A stretch of 64,000 nucleotides of DNA from Trinickia symbiotica (GTDB lineage: Bacteria; Pseudomonadota; Gammaproteobacteria; Burkholderiales; Burkholderiaceae): positions 95,772-159,771 of the forward strand of contig NZ_PTIR01000018.1 of NCBI RefSeq assembly GCF_002934455.1, given 5' to 3'. Both the position numbers and the translations under genes were made by a program. The notes under the pieces were generated by a model. The model saw only the letters and a list, made by a program, of their open reading frames with translations, was not told the origin of the DNA and did not search any database. This document shows positions 8,956 to 19,006 of this stretch, piece after piece (positions within the stretch are counted from its first letter, which is position 1; every line of letters starts with the position of its first letter).

Positions 8956-9153
8956 ATGAAGTGGACGGACGTACAAGAAATCGCAATGGCCCTCACCGAT
9001 AAACACAGCGGCATCGATCCGCAATACGTGCGGTTCACGGACTTGCATCGGTGGGTGACGGAGCTCGAAGGGTTCGACGATGATCCGAACCGGTCGAGCG
9101 AAAAGATCCTCGAGGCCATCCAGCTAGCCTGGATCGAAGATGCGGCCGAATGA
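8956..9153 (+). CDS. iscX: Fe-S cluster assembly protein IscX
   Basis: Small acidic protein (65 residues) that binds IscS and iron and modulates cluster assembly. The sequence MKWTDVQEIAMALTDKHSGI and the family hallmark WVTELEGFDDDPNRSSEKI are clear. A GGAGGGAG ribosome-binding site precedes the ATG, 19 bases after fdx. It is the last gene of the operon, followed by a strong hairpin. Confidence 0.94.
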   Translation: MKWTDVQEIAMALTDKHSGIDPQYVRFTDLHRWVTELEGFDDDPNRSSEKILEAIQLAWIEDAAE

Positions 9154-9234
9154 GCCGCGGCGGGAGCGGACCGGATGGACTAAACGGACGGGCGGCCGCT
9201 GAGGCCGCCGGGTCGGGCGGGCCTCATCGGCCGC

Positions 9235-9270
9235 AAAAAAAGGCGATCCGTCGGCCGAATCGCCTTTTTT
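9235..9270. terminator. Bidirectional intrinsic terminator between iscX and the glycine-zipper gene
   Basis: A perfect inverted repeat, AAAAAAAGGCGAT (9235-9247) against ATCGCCTTTTTT (9259-9270), has a run of A on one side and T on the other. It can therefore end both the isc operon (plus) and the convergent gene at 9300-10079 (minus). Confidence 0.88.
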
Positions 9271-9299
9271 GTATTCCCGAGCGCGGCGCGGCGCGCGGC

Positions 9300-10079
9300 T
9301 CAGCGGGCGACGAGCGTACCGCGCTCGATCCTGACCGGCTCGCCTTGCTGGAACGGCGGTGCCTGACGGTAGGTGAAATAACGGAGCCGGCCGTTCTCCA
9401 TCCGCACGCGGACTTGGTAATCCGTCGTGCTGCGCAGGTGTCGCTCGACCGCATTGCCGGCAAAGCCGCCGCCCACTGCGCCGAGAACCGTCATCGCGGC
9501 GCGACCGGTACCGGCGCCGAACTGATTGCCGAGCAGCCCACCCGCCACAGCGCCGCCCACGGCGCCGATGCCCGTGCCATGACCCTGGTGGCGCACCGTT
9601 ACGATCGATTCCACGGTGCCGCAGCTCGCGCACGCGGCTGCCTGCGGCTGCGGTTGTTGTTGCGGCGTGGAGTAGGGTTGCTGCCCGGAATAGGGCTGCT
9701 GAGCGTATTGCTGCCCCGGCTGCGCATAGAGATTCGGCGCGGGCTGAGTGGCGTACTGCCCATGCTGGGCGGGTGGCGCCGCGTTTTGCTCGGGCGACGG
9801 TTGAGCCGATTGTTGCGCTTCAGTGGTTGGGTCAGGCGCCGTCGATCGCGGTGCGGGCGCGACTGCCGCAGCGGCCGGCGCGCGAGCCGACGAATCCACG
9901 ACCGGTTGATTCGCGATCTGCGCGCTCTGCGTTTGATCGTTTTGCGCGCCCGTGCTCGAAGCCTTTGGAAAGAGACCGGTAATGGCGGCTGTCGCGGCCA
10001 AGCTGGCGACGATGACTGTGGCCGCCGCCGTGGCGACGAGCGGATGCATGCGGCGCGGCGACGCGGTAGGCTGATTCAT
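9300..10079 (-). CDS. Glycine-zipper 2TM envelope protein
   Basis: A 259-residue envelope protein. An N-terminal hydrophobic segment (about residues 13-35, PLVATAAATVIVASLAATAA) anchors or exports it. Residues 40-150 are a low-complexity linker rich in Gln, Pro, Ala and Tyr with repeated QQPYS/GQQPYS units. Residues 165-205 form the glycine zipper (GAVGGAVAGGLLGNQFGAG and GAVGGGFAGNAVERH). The tail resembles Rickettsia 17-kDa-antigen/SlyB-like proteins (YQVRVRMENGRLRYFTY). Function is not known beyond a likely outer-membrane or periplasmic structural role. It is monocistronic on the minus strand. Confidence 0.8.
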   Translation of the reverse strand: MNQPTASPRRMHPLVATAAATVIVASLAATAAITGLFPKASSTGAQNDQTQSAQIANQPVVDSSARAPAAAAVAPAPRSTAPDPTTEAQQSAQPSPEQNAAPPAQHGQYATQPAPNLYAQPGQQYAQQPYSGQQPYSTPQQQPQPQAAACASCGTVESIVTVRHQGHGTGIGAVGGAVAGGLLGNQFGAGTGRAAMTVLGAVGGGFAGNAVERHLRSTTDYQVRVRMENGRLRYFTYRQAPPFQQGEPVRIERGTLVAR

Positions 10080-10410
10080 GACGGACCTCGTGTCAGCGTT
10101 CTATCCCGAGTTTGCGCTTTGGCTGGCGGCCAGAGCTCGTGCTTCAGCACTCATTTGGGCGTCGTGCAAGGCGCTTGCCCGATCCCGTGCATAATCGGGA
10201 CGTACAATGTTCGTACTTAGTTGGACACCAGTGTCTGCGAAACGCTGCAGGCTTGCGTTTCAATTTGTAACTGATTGCGGACGGCGAGAACCGCGCACAA
10301 TCTGTTTCGTTGGAAGAAAGCCTTCGGCACACCGGCTTATCGGGTCCGGAGCGAGCTGCGCCGCCGCCGGGTCGCAGCTAGCAGCATCGCTTTTACCTGC
10401 GGTTACAAAC
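10080..10410. other. Intergenic stretch without a recognised gene
   Basis: About 330 bases between two minus-strand genes. It must contain the promoter of the glycine-zipper gene, but no convincing -35/-10 pair stands out. Short open frames here have no recognisable product. Confidence 0.5.
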
Positions 10411-10437
10411 TGTCGGGCTCGCGCAACGCCCGACAGT
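10411..10437 (-). terminator. Probable terminator hairpin downstream of lysS
   Basis: A perfect 9-bp inverted repeat, CTGTCGGGC (10411-10419) and GCCCGACAG (10429-10437), lies 14 bases beyond the lysS stop. Read on the minus strand it is followed by TTTGTAA, a weak T-tract, so termination may be partial. Confidence 0.5.
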
Positions 10438-10450
10438 CGCCGTCCGACGG

Positions 10451-11983
10451 TCAGTCCTCGCGGCGCAAGTGAGGGAAGAGAATCACGTCGCGAATGCTCG
10501 GGCTGTCGGTCAATAGCATCACGAGGCGGTCGATGCCGATGCCGCAGCCGCCCGTCGGCGGCATCGCATATTCCAGCGCACGAATGTAATCGGCATCGTA
10601 ATACATCGCCTCTTCGTCGCCGGCGTCCTTCTGCTCGACTTGTTTCTTGAAGCGAGCCGCCTGATCTTCCGGGTCGTTGAGCTCAGAGAAGCCGTTCGCG
10701 ATCTCGCGGCCCGTGATGAAGAGCTCAAAGCGCTCGGTGATGCCTTCGACCGTATCCGACGCGCGCGCGAGCGGCGAGACTTCGACCGGATAATCGACGA
10801 TGAACGTCGGCTCCCACAGTTGCGACTCGGCCGTTTCCTCGAAAAGTGCCAGCTGCAACGCGCCGATGCCGGCGTTCTTGAACGCGGGCTGCGCCGTGTC
10901 CACGCCGAACCGCTTCAGCTCGGCGCGCAAAAACACCGCATCGGCAAGCTGCGCATCGGTGTAGTCGGGCGCGTACTTGCGGATCGCCTGCGTGATCGTC
11001 AGCCGATGAAACGGCTTCGAAAAATCGAGCTCGCGTTGCTGGTACGTGAACGTCGCGGAGCCGAGCGCGTCGATGGCGGCTTGGCGGATCAGACGCTCGG
11101 TGAAGTCCATGAGCCAGACGTAGTCCGTATAGGCCGCATAGAACTCCATCATCGTGAACTCGGGGTTGTGCCGCGGCGACACGCCCTCGTTGCGGAAATT
11201 GCGGTTGATTTCGAAGACGCGCTCGAAGCCGCCCACGACCAGGCGCTTCAAGTAGAGCTCCGGCGCAATGCGCAGGAACATCTGCATGTCGAGCGCGTTA
11301 TGGTGCGTGACGAAAGGCTTTGCGGCCGCGCCGCCCGGAATGGGGTGCAGCATCGGCGTTTCGACTTCCATGAAGTCGGCATCGGCCATGAATTTGCGGA
11401 TCGAAGCGACGGCCTTCGTGCGGGCGACGAACGTCTTGCGTGCTTCGGGCGTGACGATGAGGTCGACATAGCGCTGCCGGTAACGCATTTCCTGATCGGC
11501 GAGCCCGTGGAACTTATCGGGCAGGGGACGCAGCGCCTTCGCCAGCAGCCGCAGTTCGGTGCAACGAACCGACAGCTCGCCCTTGTTCGTGCGGAACAGC
11601 ACGCCGCGCGCGGCGACGATGTCGCCGAGATCCCACTTCTTGAATGCTTCGTACGCTTGCTCGCCGACGTCGGCCGGCGTGACGAAGAACTGGATCTGGC
11701 CGGAGCCGTCTTGCACCGTGGCGAAGCTGGCCTTCCCCATGATTCGCTTCAGCATCATCCGGCCGGCGATGGCAACCGGAAGCGCCGTGGCTTCGAGCGC
11801 GTCCTTGTCGGCATCGGCATACGCCGTCTGCAGTTCGCCGGCGCGATGCGTCGGGCGGAAGTCGTTCGGGTAGGCGACGCCCGACTCGCGCAGCGCACGC
11901 AATTTCTCGCGGCGCTCGGCGATGATCTTGTTTTCGTCGGCGCTGTTGTCCAACGTCGGACTCGTGAGGGTCGGTTCGGTCAT
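10451..11983 (-). CDS. lysS: Lysine--tRNA ligase
   Basis: Class II aminoacyl-tRNA synthetase charging tRNA-Lys. The 510 residues contain an N-terminal OB-fold anticodon-binding domain (about 60-170) and the class II motifs: motif 1 around [15 protein letters not shown], motif 2 [20 protein letters not shown] and motif 3 [20 protein letters not shown] near the end. It starts 9 bases after the prfB stop, so prfB-lysS is an operon, as in many proteobacteria. Confidence 0.96.
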   Translation of the reverse strand: MTEPTLTSPTLDNSADENKIIAERREKLRALRESGVAYPNDFRPTHRAGELQTAYADADKDALEATALPVAIAGRMMLKRIMGKASFATVQDGSGQIQFFVTPADVGEQAYEAFKKWDLGDIVAARGVLFRTNKGELSVRCTELRLLAKALRPLPDKFHGLADQEMRYRQRYVDLIVTPEARKTFVARTKAVASIRKFMADADFMEVETPMLHPIPGGAAAKPFVTHHNALDMQMFLRIAPELYLKRLVVGGFERVFEINRNFRNEGVSPRHNPEFTMMEFYAAYTDYVWLMDFTERLIRQAAIDALGSATFTYQQRELDFSKPFHRLTITQAIRKYAPDYTDAQLADAVFLRAELKRFGVDTAQPAFKNAGIGALQLALFEETAESQLWEPTFIVDYPVEVSPLARASDTVEGITERFELFITGREIANGFSELNDPEDQAARFKKQVEQKDAGDEEAMYYDADYIRALEYAMPPTGGCGIGIDRLVMLLTDSPSIRDVILFPHLRRED

Positions 11984-11992
11984 GGTCTTGGC

Positions 11993-13097
11993 TTACACAC
12001 CTTGCTTGAGGCTCGCGCTGATGAATTCGTCGAGGTCCCCGTCGAGCACGGCTTTCGTGTTGCTGATTTCGACATTCGTCCGCAAGTCCTTGACGCGGCT
12101 CTGGTCGAGCACGTAGGAGCGGATCTGATGGCCCCAGCCCACGTCGGTCTTGCTCGATTCCAATTTGTCTTGTTCTGCCTGGCGCTTGCGCAGTTCCGCT
12201 TCGTAAAGGCGCGACTTCAGCATCGCCATGGCTTCCGCGCGGTTGCGGTGCTGCGAGCGGTCGTTCTGGCACTGCACGACGATGCCCGAGGGCAGGTGCG
12301 TGATGCGAACGGCCGAATCGGTTTTGTTGATGTGCTGGCCGCCCGCGCCCGAAGCGCGGAACGTATCGATGCGCAGATCGGCCGGGTTGATGTCGACTTC
12401 GATCGAATCGTCGACTTCCGGGTAGACGAACACTGACGAGAACGACGTGTGGCGGCCGCCCGACGAGTCGAACGGCGATTTGCGCACGAGCCGGTGAATG
12501 CCCGTTTCCGTGCGCAGGAAGCCATAGGCATATTCGCCCTCGACCTTGATCGTCGCGCTCTTGATGCCGGCCACGTCGCCTTCGGACTCTTCGAGCACCT
12601 CGGCCTTGAAGCCCTTGCGCTCGCAGTAGCGCAGATACTGGCGCAACAGCATCGACGCCCAATCGCACGCCTCGGTGCCACCGGCGCCGGCTTGAATGTC
12701 GATGAATGCGTTGTTCGGATCGGCCGGATTCGCGAACATCCGGCGAAATTCCATGTCCGCGACGCGGTGTTCGAGCGATGCGGCATCGGCTTCGCATGCG
12801 ACGAGCGTGTCGTCGTCGTTTTCGTCGCGCGCCATCTCGAACAGATCCTGCGCGTCGCGCAAATCGTTATCGAGCGAGGCGAGGGTGAGGACTACGGCCT
12901 CCAGCGACTTTTTTTCCCGGCCGAGGGCCTGGGCGTGCTTCGAGTCGTTCCAGACGTTCGGGTCTTCGAGTTCCTTGTTGACTTCGGCTAGACGCGCCGT
13001 TTTGGCGTCGTAGTCAAAGATACCCCCGTAGCTCGCCCGCGCGCCGGCGCAGGTCCGCGAGAGAGCCCTCGATCGCGTTCAGACGTTCCGCTTCCAT
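11993..13097 (-). CDS. prfB: Peptide chain release factor 2 (programmed +1 frameshift)
   Basis: RF2, which releases the peptide at UGA and UAA codons. The main frame contains the RF2 recognition motif SPF ([10 protein letters not shown]) and the catalytic GGQ ([13 protein letters not shown]). The gene begins at ATG 13097 in another frame: 27 codons ([20 protein letters not shown]...) run to an in-frame TGA at 13016-13014, inside CGGGGGTATCTTTGAC. A +1 shift at CTT-T gives DYDAKT and continues to the stop at 11993, for 367 residues in total. The Shine-Dalgarno-like GGGGG three bases before CTT is the classic stimulator. RF2 shortage promotes the shift, so the protein controls its own synthesis. 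It is upstream of lysS. Confidence 0.95.
13014..13027 (-). promoter_or_regulatory. RF2 programmed frameshift site
   Basis: On the minus strand GGGGG (13027-13023), TAT, CTT (13019-13017) and TGA (13016-13014) followed by C form the canonical internal-SD / slippery CUU-U / poor-context UGA-C cassette of prfB genes. Confidence 0.93.
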
Positions 13098-13197
13098 GTC
13101 GATCAGCTTCGATTCGTAAAAAGGAGAAATTATAGCCGATCGGGGCTCTTGGCCCGGGGTTTCCATGGATTGCCGGTACTGGCGAAATGCGAACGCA

Positions 13198-14919
13198 CTA
13201 GGCGCCGTCCGCCGCTACGGCATGCTCGACGATCAACTGCACGCGGGACACGCCGTTCCACGAATCGCAGGCGAGCCGATAAGCGATATGCGCGCGCGCC
13301 GGAAGCGGCTCTGTCCGATTGAACCAGATCGCCTGGAAGCGTTGACGGCTGCGCATCAGTTGAAGCCTGAGATGCTTGTCTTTGACGAGCGCCTGTGACA
13401 CCACGTCGAATTCGCCGGAAAACGTCGGCGCCGGAAAACCCTGGCCCCAGACGGCCGCTTCGAGCATCTCGACGATTTGCGGCGTGAAATACGCGTCTTC
13501 GAGCGTGCCGTCCGTCATGACTACGCGCGCAAGCGCATCTTCCGTCAGCCACTCCCGGCCCACGGCCTCGAACGCGGCGGCAAAGCGGGGCACGTCCACC
13601 GCGGCGAGCGTGACGCCGGCCGCCATCGCATGCCCGCCGAATTTCGTCAGAAGGCCGGGCTCGCGCTTGGCGACGAGGTCGAGCGCGTCGCGCAAATGGA
13701 AACCGGCGATCGAGCGGCCCGACCCCTTGACGACCGTACCCGTTGCGTCGGCAGGCGCCAATGTGAATGCGGGGCGGTGAAACTTTTCCTTGAGTCGGCT
13801 CGCGACGATTCCGATCACGCCCTGATGCCACTCGGGATTGAACAGCGTGATCGTGGCCGAGCCCGCCGGGTCGAGCGCGGCCAGATCGACGAGCGCCTGC
13901 TCCTGCATGCTGGCTTCGATCTCGCGGCGCTCACGGTTCATCGCATCGAGCTGTTGCGCCAGCTCCCAGGCCCGACCGGGATCGTCCGTGATCAGGCACT
14001 CGATGCCGAGCGACATGTCCGACAACCGTCCGGCGGCGTTCAGACGCGGCCCGAGTGCAAACCCCAAGTCGAGACCGGAGGCGGTGCGCGCGTCGCGGCC
14101 CGCGGCGCGGAAGAGGGCCGCGACGCCTGGCTGCATGCGGCCGCGGCGAATGCGCGCGACCCCTTGCGCGACGAGGACGCGATTGTTGTGATCGAGCTTG
14201 ACGACGTCCGCGACGGTGCCGAGCGCGACGAGATCGAGCAGCCCGTCCAGGCGCGGCTCCGCGATGCCCCCCTCGGCGAACGCGCCGCGCTCGCGCAATT
14301 GCGCGCGCAAGGCGAGCAGCACGTAGAACATCACGCCGACGCCCGCGATGCACTTGCTCGGGAACGTGCATCCCGGCTGGTTCGGATTCACGATCGCCTG
14401 GGCGTCCGGCAACACGTCGCCGGGCAGATGATGATCGGTGACCAGGACGTCGATGCCGTGCGAGCGCGCGGCGGCGACGCCGTCGACGCTGGCGATGCCG
14501 TTGTCGACCGTAATCAGCAAGTCGGGCGGTCCCGCCGGGTGTCGCGCGGCCAGCTCGACAATCTCGGGAGTCAGGCCATAGCCGTACTCGAACCGGTTGG
14601 GGACGAGATAGTCGACTTGCGCGCCGAACATGCGCAGTCCGCGGACCGCGACGGCGCAAGCGGTCGCGCCGTCGCAATCGTAGTCGGCGACGACGAGGAT
14701 GCGCCGCTTCGACTCGAGCGCCCGCGCGAGCAGCGCGCCGGCCTCGGCGGCGCCCTTCAGCTCGAGCGGCGAGGCGAGTCGGGTCAGCGCCGTTTCGATT
14801 TCGTCCGGCAAGCGCACGCCGCGTGCGGCATACAGGCGGGCAAGGACAGGATGAAGACCGTGGCGGATGAGCGCGGCTTCGTCGGCGGGCGACGGCGCGC
14901 GAGTCGCGATTCGGATCAT
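13198..14919 (-). CDS. recJ: Single-stranded-DNA-specific 5'-3' exonuclease RecJ
   Basis: DHH-superfamily exonuclease acting in recombination and mismatch repair. It has 573 residues (E. coli 577). Metal-binding motifs are in order: VADYDCDGATA (about residue 77), LITVDNGIAS and the signature LVTDHHLPGD (about 160), then HNNRVLVAQGVARIRRGR. The DHHA1 domain with KGSGRSIAGFHLRDAL and GGHAMAAGVTL follows, and a C-terminal OB fold. It lies between prfB and an RpfE-like gene on the same strand; the 16-base gap to the latter implies cotranscription. Confidence 0.95.
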   Translation of the reverse strand: MIRIATRAPSPADEAALIRHGLHPVLARLYAARGVRLPDEIETALTRLASPLELKGAAEAGALLARALESKRRILVVADYDCDGATACAVAVRGLRMFGAQVDYLVPNRFEYGYGLTPEIVELAARHPAGPPDLLITVDNGIASVDGVAAARSHGIDVLVTDHHLPGDVLPDAQAIVNPNQPGCTFPSKCIAGVGVMFYVLLALRAQLRERGAFAEGGIAEPRLDGLLDLVALGTVADVVKLDHNNRVLVAQGVARIRRGRMQPGVAALFRAAGRDARTASGLDLGFALGPRLNAAGRLSDMSLGIECLITDDPGRAWELAQQLDAMNRERREIEASMQEQALVDLAALDPAGSATITLFNPEWHQGVIGIVASRLKEKFHRPAFTLAPADATGTVVKGSGRSIAGFHLRDALDLVAKREPGLLTKFGGHAMAAGVTLAAVDVPRFAAAFEAVGREWLTEDALARVVMTDGTLEDAYFTPQIVEMLEAAVWGQGFPAPTFSGEFDVVSQALVKDKHLRLQLMRSRQRFQAIWFNRTEPLPARAHIAYRLACDSWNGVSRVQLIVEHAVAADGA

Positions 14920-14935
14920 GGGAGCGCCGGGAGCT

Positions 14936-16006
14936 TCATTCGAACAGCGACGCCAGCACGCGGCGGCGCCAGAACCGGCGCAAGTCGCCGCGTGTCGCGG
15001 TGAGGGTCGCGGAACTGGTATCGCCGCAAAGTGTCATCGTCAGCGCGCTCAGGCGGCCGGCTTCGAGCGCGGCGAGCGCGGGTGAGAACCAGTCGCGCTC
15101 GAGCGCGGCAAGCGCGCCGCTCCAGGCCGGCCAGTCTTGTTGCACGAACGGCGTCGAGAAAGGCTCGAGCTCGACGAGGGTCGTGCCGTTTCCTTCCGCG
15201 GCCGGCAACGCATCGAAAGCGGGCGGCGCGGCCGATGGCCCGATACCTGCCGCCAGTGCGAGCCCGCGCGTAGCGGCAGCGTTCGAGAAAACGCGCGCGA
15301 ACGGGCTCTTGACCGGCTGAGCGGCGCCCTGCGCATGCAACCAGACCGAGTTCACGGCCGGCAGCCCGCGCGCTTCGCGCGCCTCGTTGACAGGGTGCTC
15401 GAACCAGGCCATCTGGACTTCGTTTTGCAGCTTCATCCAGGCACGCGAGCGCTGGCCGGTATGCGCGTCATGGGGCAGCCAGATTTCGACGCTGCGTCCG
15501 CTCGCGCGCAGCGGCGACGCGCTCGCGAGCATGCCGAGCGCATCGCCGCTCAAATACCAGCGCGTAGCTGTCGGCGCCTCGATTCGTACGCCCAGCTCTT
15601 CGACGAGCGGCTTGGCGACGGCAAGCAGCGTTGCGGCCTCATCGGCGGCGAGCGCCAGCATGGCAGGGTCGACGAGCACCAGATGATCGTGGGCGATGCG
15701 CACGTGAACCGGCTCGACGCAGGCCCAGACGGTGTTGCCGGGCGTGCCGCCGTCGGCCAGCAGCATGTACGGCGCAAGCGGCGCCTCGTCGGCGGCGTTC
15801 GAGGCAACCGCGCCGAATTGACGCGCGATCCAGCGCTCGTGCGGCAGCGTACGCTGGAAGTCTTCGCCGGCCACGCGCTCGACGAGCGTGGCGCGGGCGA
15901 AAAGCTTGTCGAGGGCGGGGCTTTGCAGACTGTGCAGCGCGGTCGAGGCGTCGGCGGCCGTCGGGAGCGCGAAAGGAAGCAGCAGATGAAGACGGTGGGC
16001 GTGCAT
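14936..16006 (-). CDS. RpfE-like conserved protein of unknown function
   Basis: A 356-residue cytoplasmic protein starting MHAHRLHLLLPFALPTAADA; the ATG at 16018 is an alternative. I recognise it as the conserved betaproteobacterial/xanthomonad protein often labelled 'RpfE-type regulatory protein', but no domain with a defined activity is visible. Residues 115-150 (acidic, HDHLVLVDPAMLALAADEA) and a Trp-rich stretch (SRAWMKLQNEVQMAWFEHP, near 230) look conserved-type. The C-terminus is basic (RRFWRRRVLASLFE). The gene is 16 bases upstream of recJ and divergent from lolC, so it probably heads a transcript with recJ. The DNA-related neighbour is suggestive only. Confidence 0.55.
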   Translation of the reverse strand: MHAHRLHLLLPFALPTAADASTALHSLQSPALDKLFARATLVERVAGEDFQRTLPHERWIARQFGAVASNAADEAPLAPYMLLADGGTPGNTVWACVEPVHVRIAHDHLVLVDPAMLALAADEAATLLAVAKPLVEELGVRIEAPTATRWYLSGDALGMLASASPLRASGRSVEIWLPHDAHTGQRSRAWMKLQNEVQMAWFEHPVNEAREARGLPAVNSVWLHAQGAAQPVKSPFARVFSNAAATRGLALAAGIGPSAAPPAFDALPAAEGNGTTLVELEPFSTPFVQQDWPAWSGALAALERDWFSPALAALEAGRLSALTMTLCGDTSSATLTATRGDLRRFWRRRVLASLFE

Positions 16007-16114
16007 GATGCTGCGCATTGTATGGCAAACTGCGCGCTTGATCGGCGGCAAAGCCGGCCGCGGCGCGAATTGGACCGCGGCGGCGGCCGTCGCGTAACAA
16101 ATTGAAGGATTCGC

Positions 16115-17368
16115 TTGAAGCTTCCGTACGAATGGCAAATCGGCTGGCGCTATACGCGCGCCGGCAAGCGCACGACCGGCAACGGTTTCATCTCGTTCAT
16201 CGCGCTCGTTTCGATGTCGGGGATCGCGCTCGGCGTGGCGGCGCTCATCGTCGTGCTGTCCGTGATGAACGGTTTTCAGAAGGAAGTGCGCGACCGCATG
16301 CTTTCCGTGCTCGCTCATGTCGAGATCTTTTCGCCGAGCGGCGCCATGCCTGACTGGCAGCTGACGGCCAACGAGGCGCGGCGCAACCCGGAAGTCATCG
16401 GTGCGGCGCCCTACGTCGACGCGCAGGCACTGCTCACGCGGCAAGACGCCGTGAGCGGCGTGGCGTTGCGCGGCGTCGACCCGGCGCTCGAGCCGCAGGT
16501 CTCCGACATCGGCAAGGAAATGAAAGCAGGGCGCCTGACCGACCTCGTTCCGGGCCAGTTCAATATCGTGCTCGGTGCCGATCTGGCGGAGAACCTCGGC
16601 GTGACGGTAGGCGACAAGATCACGCTCGTCGCGCCGGAAGGCTCGATGACGCCCGCGGGCTTGATGCCGCGCTTGAAGCAATTCACGGTCGCGGGCATGT
16701 TTCAGTCCGGTCACTACGAGTACGACAGCTCGCTTGCGCTCGTGAACATTCGTGACGCCGAGGCGCTCTTTCGCGTACCCGCGCCGACCGGCGTGAGGCT
16801 GCGGCTCAAGGACATGCAGCAGGCGCCGCGCGTGGCGCACGAACTGGCGCGAACGCTGTCGGGCGACCTTTATATCCGCGATTGGACGCAGCAGAACAAG
16901 ACCTGGTTCTCGGCCGTCAAGATCGAAAAGCGGATGATGTTCATCATCCTCACGCTGATCATCGCCGTGGCGGCGTTCAATCTCGTGTCCTCGCTCGTGA
17001 TGACGGTGACGAACAAGCAAGCCGACATCGCGATTCTGCGAACGCTCGGCGCGCAGCCGGGATCGATCATGAAGATTTTCGTCGTACAGGGTATGACGAT
17101 CGGTTTCGTCGGCACGGCCACGGGTGTCGCACTCGGCACGCTCATCGCGTGGAGCATTCCGTGGCTCGTGCCGATGATCGAACATCTGCTCGGCGTGCAA
17201 TTCCTGCCGCCCTCGGTGTATTTCATCAGCGAGCTGCCATCCGAACTCGTGCCCGGCGACGTCATCAGAATCGGTGTGATCGCGTTCGTTCTCTCGACGC
17301 TCGCCACGCTCTATCCGAGCTGGCGTGGGGCCAAGGTTCGTCCGGCGGAGGCGCTGCGCTATGAGTGA
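16115..17368 (+). CDS. lolC: Lipoprotein-releasing ABC transporter permease (LolC/E type)
   Basis: Inner-membrane permease of the LolCDE machine that frees outer-membrane lipoproteins to LolA. It has 417 residues with four membrane segments: one near residues 25-50 ([20 protein letters not shown]), then three in the C-terminal half (about 270-295, 320-350, 380-400). The MacB/FtsX-type core [20 protein letters not shown] contacts the ATPase. The start is a TTG at 16115, because [18 protein letters not shown] is the family N-terminus. The stop overlaps the start of lolD. Only one permease gene is present, so it is probably the homodimeric LolF-like arrangement unless a second copy is elsewhere. 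Confidence 0.92.
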   Translation: MKLPYEWQIGWRYTRAGKRTTGNGFISFIALVSMSGIALGVAALIVVLSVMNGFQKEVRDRMLSVLAHVEIFSPSGAMPDWQLTANEARRNPEVIGAAPYVDAQALLTRQDAVSGVALRGVDPALEPQVSDIGKEMKAGRLTDLVPGQFNIVLGADLAENLGVTVGDKITLVAPEGSMTPAGLMPRLKQFTVAGMFQSGHYEYDSSLALVNIRDAEALFRVPAPTGVRLRLKDMQQAPRVAHELARTLSGDLYIRDWTQQNKTWFSAVKIEKRMMFIILTLIIAVAAFNLVSSLVMTVTNKQADIAILRTLGAQPGSIMKIFVVQGMTIGFVGTATGVALGTLIAWSIPWLVPMIEHLLGVQFLPPSVYFISELPSELVPGDVIRIGVIAFVLSTLATLYPSWRGAKVRPAEALRYE

Positions 17369-18113
17369 GCTCATGACTGGTCTATCGACGACGAGCGCTG
17401 CCACCGGGCGGCAGGCGCTCGACGAGTACGTGCTCGAAGCAACGGGTATTTCAAAGGCGTTCGTTCAGGGCGGCTTCAACGTTCCGGTTCTGTCCGGCGC
17501 GGATCTCGCCGTGCGCCGTGGCGAGAAAGTCGCCGTCGTCGGCGCGTCCGGCTCGGGCAAGAGCACGCTGCTGCATGTGCTGGGCGGGCTGGACGAGCCG
17601 AGCGCCGGGCGCGTGTCGCTGCTCGGCAAGCCCTTTACCGAACTCGCCGAGCGCGAGCGCAACGACTTGCGCAATCGCGCGCTCGGCTTCGTCTACCAGT
17701 TCCATCATCTGTTGCCCGAATTCAGCGCACTCGATAACGTCGCGATGCCCCTGCGCATCCGACGTCTCACAACCGACGAGGCGCGCCGTGAGGCGCTCGA
17801 GGTGCTCGCGCGCGTGGGCCTCGAGCACCGCGCGAAACATCGGCCCGGCGAATTGTCGGGCGGTGAACGGCAGCGCGTCGCCATTGCGCGCGCGCTGGTC
17901 GCGAAGCCTGCCTGCGTGCTCGCCGACGAGCCTACGGGCAATCTCGACGGCGCCACGGCGGACACGGTTTTCAACCTGATGCTCGAACTCTCGGAGAGGC
18001 TCGAGACGAGTTTCGTCATCGTCACGCACGATGCCGATCTCGCCGCGCGCTGCGATCGCGTCCTGCGTCTGCGCGACGGCGTGCTGCGCGAGGAACCGCC
18101 GATACCGGTCTGA
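17361..18113 (+). CDS. lolD: Lipoprotein-releasing system ATP-binding protein
   Basis: ATPase of the LolCDE lipoprotein-release transporter. Walker A is [10 protein letters not shown], the signature is [15 protein letters not shown] and Walker B is [13 protein letters not shown], followed by the H-loop FVIVTHD. With the ATG at 17361, which overlaps the lolC stop by eight bases, it has 250 residues; the ATG at 17373 gives a shorter form. The overlap implies translational coupling with lolC. Confidence 0.94.
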   Translation: MSELMTGLSTTSAATGRQALDEYVLEATGISKAFVQGGFNVPVLSGADLAVRRGEKVAVVGASGSGKSTLLHVLGGLDEPSAGRVSLLGKPFTELAERERNDLRNRALGFVYQFHHLLPEFSALDNVAMPLRIRRLTTDEARREALEVLARVGLEHRAKHRPGELSGGERQRVAIARALVAKPACVLADEPTGNLDGATADTVFNLMLELSERLETSFVIVTHDADLAARCDRVLRLRDGVLREEPPIPV

Positions 18114-18148
18114 GGCCGGGCGCACGCGGCCATCGAGCGACATTCGCC

Positions 18149-18937
18149 ATGTGGATCGATACGCACTGCCACCTGGACGCCGCCGAGTTCGACGTCGACC
18201 GCGACGACGTCGCGCGGGCGGCCGAGCAAGCCGGCGTCGGACGGATCGTCATTCCCGCCATCGGGCGGGCGAACTTCGCGGCGGTGCGCGCGCTCGCTCA
18301 TCGTGTGGCCGGTGGCGCGTACGCGCTCGGCATTCATCCGCTCTTTACACCGCAAGCCGAGGAATGCGATCTCGATGCGCTTTCCGCCGAGATCGAAGCG
18401 AGCCTCGACGATCCGCGGTTCGTCGGCATCGGCGAAATCGGCCTCGACTATTTCGTGCCCAACCTGGACGACGAACGGCAATGGTTCTTCTACGAAGGAC
18501 AGCTGAAGCTCGCGCGCGAATTTGATTTACCGGTCATTTGCCATGTGCGCAAATCTCAGGACAAGGTGCTCAAGGGCCTGCGCCGCATCGGCGTGAAAAA
18601 GGGCATCGCGCATGCGTTCAACGGCAGCTTTCAGCAAGCCCATGCATTCATCGAGCAGGGCCTGCGGCTCGGCTTCGGCGGCAATGTCACGTTCGAGCGC
18701 GCGCGGCAGATTCGGCGGCTCGCCGTCGACCTGCCGCTGGAGGCGATCGTCGTCGAGACCGACGCGCCCGATATTGCCCCGTCCTGGCGCTATAAAGAGC
18801 GCAATACGCCCGATCAGACGGCGCGCATCGGCGCCGTGCTGGCCGAATTGCGCGGCATCGAAGTCGACCAATTGGCCCTAGGCACAACGGCTAACGCTCA
18901 CGCCGCACTGCCGCGGCTCGCGCTTTCCTCTTCATAA
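18149..18937 (+). CDS. tatD: TatD-family metal-dependent DNase
   Basis: TIM-barrel metallohydrolase (TatD/YcfH/YjjV family), probably a 3'-5' DNA exonuclease or D-aminoacyl-tRNA-linked hydrolase; the exact substrate is not shown by the sequence. It has 262 residues. Metal ligands are in IDTHCHLD (residues 3-10), GIGEIGLDYF (about 92-101), ICHVRKS and the terminal VETDAPDIAPSWRYK. It follows lolD by 35 bases in the same direction. Confidence 0.9.
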   Translation: MWIDTHCHLDAAEFDVDRDDVARAAEQAGVGRIVIPAIGRANFAAVRALAHRVAGGAYALGIHPLFTPQAEECDLDALSAEIEASLDDPRFVGIGEIGLDYFVPNLDDERQWFFYEGQLKLAREFDLPVICHVRKSQDKVLKGLRRIGVKKGIAHAFNGSFQQAHAFIEQGLRLGFGGNVTFERARQIRRLAVDLPLEAIVVETDAPDIAPSWRYKERNTPDQTARIGAVLAELRGIEVDQLALGTTANAHAALPRLALSSS

Positions 18938-19006
18938 TCGCCGGACCGACTGCGCGCCCGATCGACGGCATGCGGGGTTCGAATCGGAGGTGGCGATGGA
19001 GGATGG

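Noticed and set aside
10275..10472. Short plus-strand frame loosely similar to transposase or AraC-type fragments (NLFRWKKAFGTPAYR)
   Set aside because: Similarity is too short and the frame has no start context; more likely chance in an intergenic region.
10640..12436. Very long open frame on the plus strand opposite lysS and prfB
   Set aside because: It is the antisense of two clearly real genes; such frames are expected in high-GC DNA. Its composition is rich in Arg/Val/Asp repeats typical of antisense translation and has no family motif.
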